From DATCMU01 sp036563245 (GTDB lineage Bacteria > Pseudomonadota > Alphaproteobacteria > Rhizobiales > Devosiaceae): a DNA stretch of 44,137 nt. Both the position numbers and the translations under genes were made by a program. Shown one piece after another: positions 41,893-44,137 of this stretch; position 1 is the first letter of the stretch, and every line of letters begins with the position of its first letter. Under the pieces are notes generated by a model. It had not been told where the DNA came from. It worked only from the letters and a program-made list of their open reading frames with translations, and did no database searches. The DNA lies in contig DATCMU010000026.1 in assembly GCA_036563245.1 (NCBI GenBank), forward strand, positions 1-44,137, given 5' to 3'.

Positions 41893-42422
41893 TGGGCGCT
41901 ATCCAGCGTTACGGGCAGTCCGGAGCGCGCGTAGTAATAGGCGAGCCTGACGCTACCCGAGGTATCGACATACTTGATCTGGTAGAGCAGGAATTGCTGG
42001 ACGCGGATCAACTGGACATCGACAACCTGCGCGCCGAAATCGGCGGCAAATACGGCGAGAATGTCCTTGAGCGGAAGAGCGCGGCTGCTGCCGACCGCAT
42101 TGCGGGTGCTCTGATGGTCTTCGACTTCGTAGTGCCCGCTTTCGATCCCCTCGAGATTTCCGTCTTCGCTGCCGGAACCCGAATCGTTGCTGCTGTCCTC
42201 TGATGTCGTGCCGGCTCCGTCATTGCTGGAGCCGTCATTGCTGGAGCCGTCATCCTCGCTGTGGGAACTGTCGGAGGAATCCTCAGAGCTGTCGCCGCCC
42301 GAATTATCGTCGGCGACTGCCGGCAATGCGCCCAATCCGACATGAAGAAGGGCGGCAAGCAGGACCGTAAAAAGCGACAGGCGAAGTCTTGGGAGCATCC
42401 TCCAACCTAGCATCTGCAACAT
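41889..42422 (-). CDS. Secreted PepSY-domain protein with Ser/Asp-rich linker
   Basis: 177 residues from ATG 42422, or 169 from ATG 42398; neither has an ideally spaced ribosome-binding site. A signal peptide (MLPRLRLSLFTVLLAALLHVGLGALPAVA) is followed by an acidic, Ser/Asp/Gly-rich tract (about residues 38-90), then a PepSY-like domain (LPLKDILAVFAADFGAQVVDVQLIR). PepSY proteins often sit next to PhoPQ-like sensors. The acidic tract could bind cations. The stop overlaps the response regulator start, so the three genes form one unit. Confidence 0.8.
   Translation of the reverse strand: MLQMLGWRMLPRLRLSLFTVLLAALLHVGLGALPAVADDNSGGDSSEDSSDSSHSEDDGSSNDGSSNDGAGTTSEDSSNDSGSGSEDGNLEGIESGHYEVEDHQSTRNAVGSSRALPLKDILAVFAADFGAQVVDVQLIRVQQFLLYQIKYVDTSGSVRLAYYYARSGLPVTLDSAQ
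42218..42254. repeat. 15-bp tandem repeat in the acidic linker of the PepSY gene
   Basis: CCGTCATTGCTGGAG occurs twice in full (42218-42232 and 42233-42247) and once in part. On the coding strand it encodes SSNDG repeats. Being a multiple of 3, copy-number change would lengthen or shorten the linker without breaking the frame. Confidence 0.7.
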
Positions 42423-42515
42423 GACAGAACGCTTACAACGCCATCACGGGCCTGTCAGCGACTCTTTGCTAGCGTCCACTCATCGGGCCGCCAAACCCTT
42501 AACGAGGAGACGAAT

Positions 42516-42941
42516 ATGCCTAAGCCGAATTTCCAGTCCCGTATTGCCGCCAGCGTCTTTGCTGCTGCGGGCCTTGTCGTCATCGCCGCAAACGGCGCGG
42601 CAATGGCGCAGGACTTCAAGGACACACTGACCAAGGACCAGCGATTCCAGGCCTGTTCCAGCGTGCCGGTGGACACCGTCGTGACGATCCAGCTCACCAA
42701 CGCCGATGGCACGACCACAACGGGCAAGGTGCACTGCGAGGCCGAGGATCAGATCTCGCCAAGCGCCGGCGGCACGAATTCCGCCATCGATGCCGGTATC
42801 CAGACATCGGATGACGAGATGGACGATGGCAATGACGGTTCGGACGACAACAGCCTTTCAGGCGGCAGCGATGACTCGTCGGACCATGACAGCGGGGACG
42901 ACAACGGCGGTTCTTCGGACGGTGGCGGCGAAGACGACTGA
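42516..42941 (+). CDS. Secreted acidic Asp/Ser/Gly-rich protein
   Basis: 141 residues; AGGAGA precedes ATG 42516. The signal peptide (RIAASVFAAAGLVVIAANGAAMAQ) is followed by a small ordered part with two Cys (C47 and C74) that could form a disulfide bond. From about residue 99 there is an almost purely Asp/Ser/Gly/Asn tail ending GGEDD. It is divergent from the PepSY gene across 93 nt and shares its acidic low-complexity style. I do not recognise a family. A periplasmic cation-binding or buffering role is a guess. Confidence 0.75.
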   Translation: MPKPNFQSRIAASVFAAAGLVVIAANGAAMAQDFKDTLTKDQRFQACSSVPVDTVVTIQLTNADGTTTTGKVHCEAEDQISPSAGGTNSAIDAGIQTSDDEMDDGNDGSDDNSLSGGSDDSSDHDSGDDNGGSSDGGGEDD

Positions 42942-43010
42942 TCGTCCCGCTCTCCGCATCTCGACTTTGCGACGGCGCATTGCCCCAAATTGACCCGCCA
43001 AGCCGTCGCA

Positions 43011-43058
43011 AAGGCCGCCAGGCCCCCGGGCACATCCGGGGGCCTGGCGGTGCCTTTT
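43011..43058. terminator. Strong hairpin between convergent genes, probable bidirectional terminator
   Basis: CCGCCAGGCCCCCGG (43015-43029) pairs perfectly with 43036-43050 over 15 bp around a 6-nt loop. On the plus strand it is followed by TGCCTTTTC; on the minus strand by a shorter CCTTTG. It should end the acidic-protein transcript and may also end rlmB. Confidence 0.75.
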
Positions 43059-43074
43059 CAGACTGACGAAGCAG

Positions 43075-43839
43075 CTAGCGGGTCGTCCCTGCGGTTGCGG
43101 CGAACAGCGCAATCGCTGCGGCATTGGAGACGTTGAGCGATTTTATCGCGCCGGGCATGTCCAGGCGGACCATTTCATCGCACAGGCTTCTGGTGCGCTG
43201 GCGCAGGCCCTTGCCCTCGGCGCCCAGCACGATGGCCAGCGGCACATCGCCTCCGCGCGGGCGCAAGGGCTCGGGAGCCTCGGAGTCGAAGCCGAGCACC
43301 GTCATGCCGAGGCTTTTCATTTCCTCGAGCGCATCACCGAGATTGCGCACCTCGATCATTGCGATCAGGTCCAGCGCGCCGGACGCCGACTTGGCAAGCA
43401 CACCCGTCTCGCGCGGCGCATAGCGCTGGGTGGTGACGACCGCATCGGCCCCGAAGGCGCAAGCCGTCCTCAGGATCGCGCCAACATTGTGCGGATCGGT
43501 CACCTGGTCGAGCACGACGACCAGGCGCGGCGAAACAAGGTCCGAAAGCCCGAAACGGCTTACCGGATCGACTTCGAGCGCGACGCCCTGGTGCACCGCA
43601 TCGGGGCCAAGCAGCCGGTCGAGGTGGCGCGGCGTTGTCTCCTCTATGGGAACAGGGCCGAGCGATCCCGATTCCTCAAGCCGGTTGCGCGCGTTGGGCG
43701 TGACAAGCAGGCGGCGCTTGAGGCGGTGCGGATTGTCGAGCGCGGCGCGCACCGTGTGCAGGCCGTAAAGGAATACGGGGCCTTCATCATCGTGGCGGAA
43801 CGGCTTCCGATTCTGGGTGCGTCTGTTGCCGGGCTTCAT
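43075..43839 (-). CDS. rlmB: 23S rRNA 2'-O-methyltransferase of the RlmB/SpoU family
   Basis: 254 residues from ATG 43839; the longer frame to 44049 has no family similarity and approaches the tRNA. FLYGLHTVRAAL opens the substrate-binding domain. The SPOUT knot motifs are present: motif 1 VLDQVTDPHNVGAILRTACAFGADAVV, motif 2 LAIVLGAEGKGLRQ, and motif 3 MPGAIKSLNVSNAAAIALF. RlmB methylates G2251 of 23S rRNA in E. coli. It is a housekeeping gene, divergent from tRNA-Tyr. Confidence 0.93.
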   Translation of the reverse strand: MKPGNRRTQNRKPFRHDDEGPVFLYGLHTVRAALDNPHRLKRRLLVTPNARNRLEESGSLGPVPIEETTPRHLDRLLGPDAVHQGVALEVDPVSRFGLSDLVSPRLVVVLDQVTDPHNVGAILRTACAFGADAVVTTQRYAPRETGVLAKSASGALDLIAMIEVRNLGDALEEMKSLGMTVLGFDSEAPEPLRPRGGDVPLAIVLGAEGKGLRQRTRSLCDEMVRLDMPGAIKSLNVSNAAAIALFAATAGTTR

Positions 43840-44021
43840 GCAATCTGACCTAGCGGGTTGGCGTCCTCGCGGCAATAGCGCTTCGAAGGTCGCCGCGAAC
43901 AGTGAAAACGGCACTTTACCTGTTGACAGGACAGGGCCTTGCAAACGATATACCGGGCCGACGGTTCGGCTCGCCCTGGCGGGTCGGTCGTCGCCTCGCA
44001 CGCCGAAGGCTCGATGGCGCG

Positions 44022-44106
44022 GGAGGGGTGGGAGAGTGGTTAAATCCATCAGACTGTAAATCTGACGCCTTAGGCTACGCTGGTTCGAATCCAGCCCCCT
44101 CCACCA
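44022..44106 (+). tRNA. tRNA-Tyr (GTA anticodon)
   Basis: 85 nt with encoded CCA. The acceptor arm GGAGGGG (44022-44028) pairs with CCCCTCC (44096-44102), followed by ACCA. The anticodon arm TCAGA-CTGTAAA-TCTGA displays GTA. The variable arm is long, as expected for bacterial tRNA-Tyr, and the T arm is GCTGG-TTCGAAT-CCAGC. The 182 nt between it and rlmB show no gene. Confidence 0.96.
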
Positions 44107-44137
44107 TCATCGGCACGGCTCAGGCCAGGGACTGGCG

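Noticed and set aside
44022..44106. tRNA-Tyr as an integration site of a genomic island
   Set aside because: No integrase gene and no duplicated tRNA 3' end was seen; rlmB next to tRNA-Tyr looks like ordinary core gene order.
1..44137. CRISPR arrays, insertion sequences, prophage genes
   Set aside because: No regularly spaced repeats, transposase, integrase or phage structural genes were found in reading all frames.

Overview
The window looks like chromosomal DNA of a GC-rich alphaproteobacterium, probably Hyphomicrobiales. The grounds are a ccoNOQP operon followed by a DUF2189 membrane protein, rlmB divergent from tRNA-Tyr, GC-biased codon use and several dipeptide-type ABC transporters. 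The placement is inference from gene content; no phylogenetic marker was compared.

Layout. (1) 2-5534: a tightly packed plus-strand catabolic operon: amidohydrolase (5' end outside the window), a TIM-barrel protein of unknown function, an SDR dehydrogenase, an ornithine cyclodeaminase-family enzyme, RidA and a metal-activated PLP enzyme of the D-serine dehydratase/D-threonine aldolase fold. (2) 5643-10870: a triple Fe-S cluster protein (CDGSH + Fer4_19 + CDGSH) convergent with a cbb3 oxidase operon (ccoN, ccoO, ccoQ, ccoP, a 61-residue membrane protein, DUF2189). (3) 11098-31911: a large catabolic island with three sulfatases lacking export signals, two complete peptide/opine-type ABC transporters, a GntR/FCD regulator, a DoeB-like deacylase, an MlrC-type M81 protein and an enolase-superfamily enzyme. 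(4) 31946-36103: a PAS-LuxR regulator divergent from a thiolase / acyl-CoA ligase / 3-hydroxybutyrate dehydrogenase operon. (5) 36146-37175: an FMN-binding periplasmic protein and a decayed sugar-ABC ATPase fragment. (6) 37297-39811: a bufferin-type RiPP cluster (DUF2282 precursor, DUF692 MNIO enzyme, DUF2063 partner, DoxX). (7) 39828-42941: a two-component system with a PepSY protein and a divergent acidic secreted protein. (8) rlmB and tRNA-Tyr.

The most informative pattern is a 20-bp operator-like element, consensus WTCGTAT-ACnnnn-ATACGAA. It occurs six times, always in an intergenic region upstream of a transcription unit of the sulfatase/transporter island (11098, 16124, 17777, 21486, 22390, 28385), including in front of the GntR gene itself. 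I infer one autoregulated GntR regulon that imports a sulfated, amide- or ester-bearing compound and desulfates and deacylates it in the cytoplasm. The inducer is unknown.

The second point of interest is the bufferin cluster. Its precursor has four cysteines (C39, C50, C58, C79) and lies beside a two-component system with acidic secreted proteins, which suggests a metal-handling neighbourhood.
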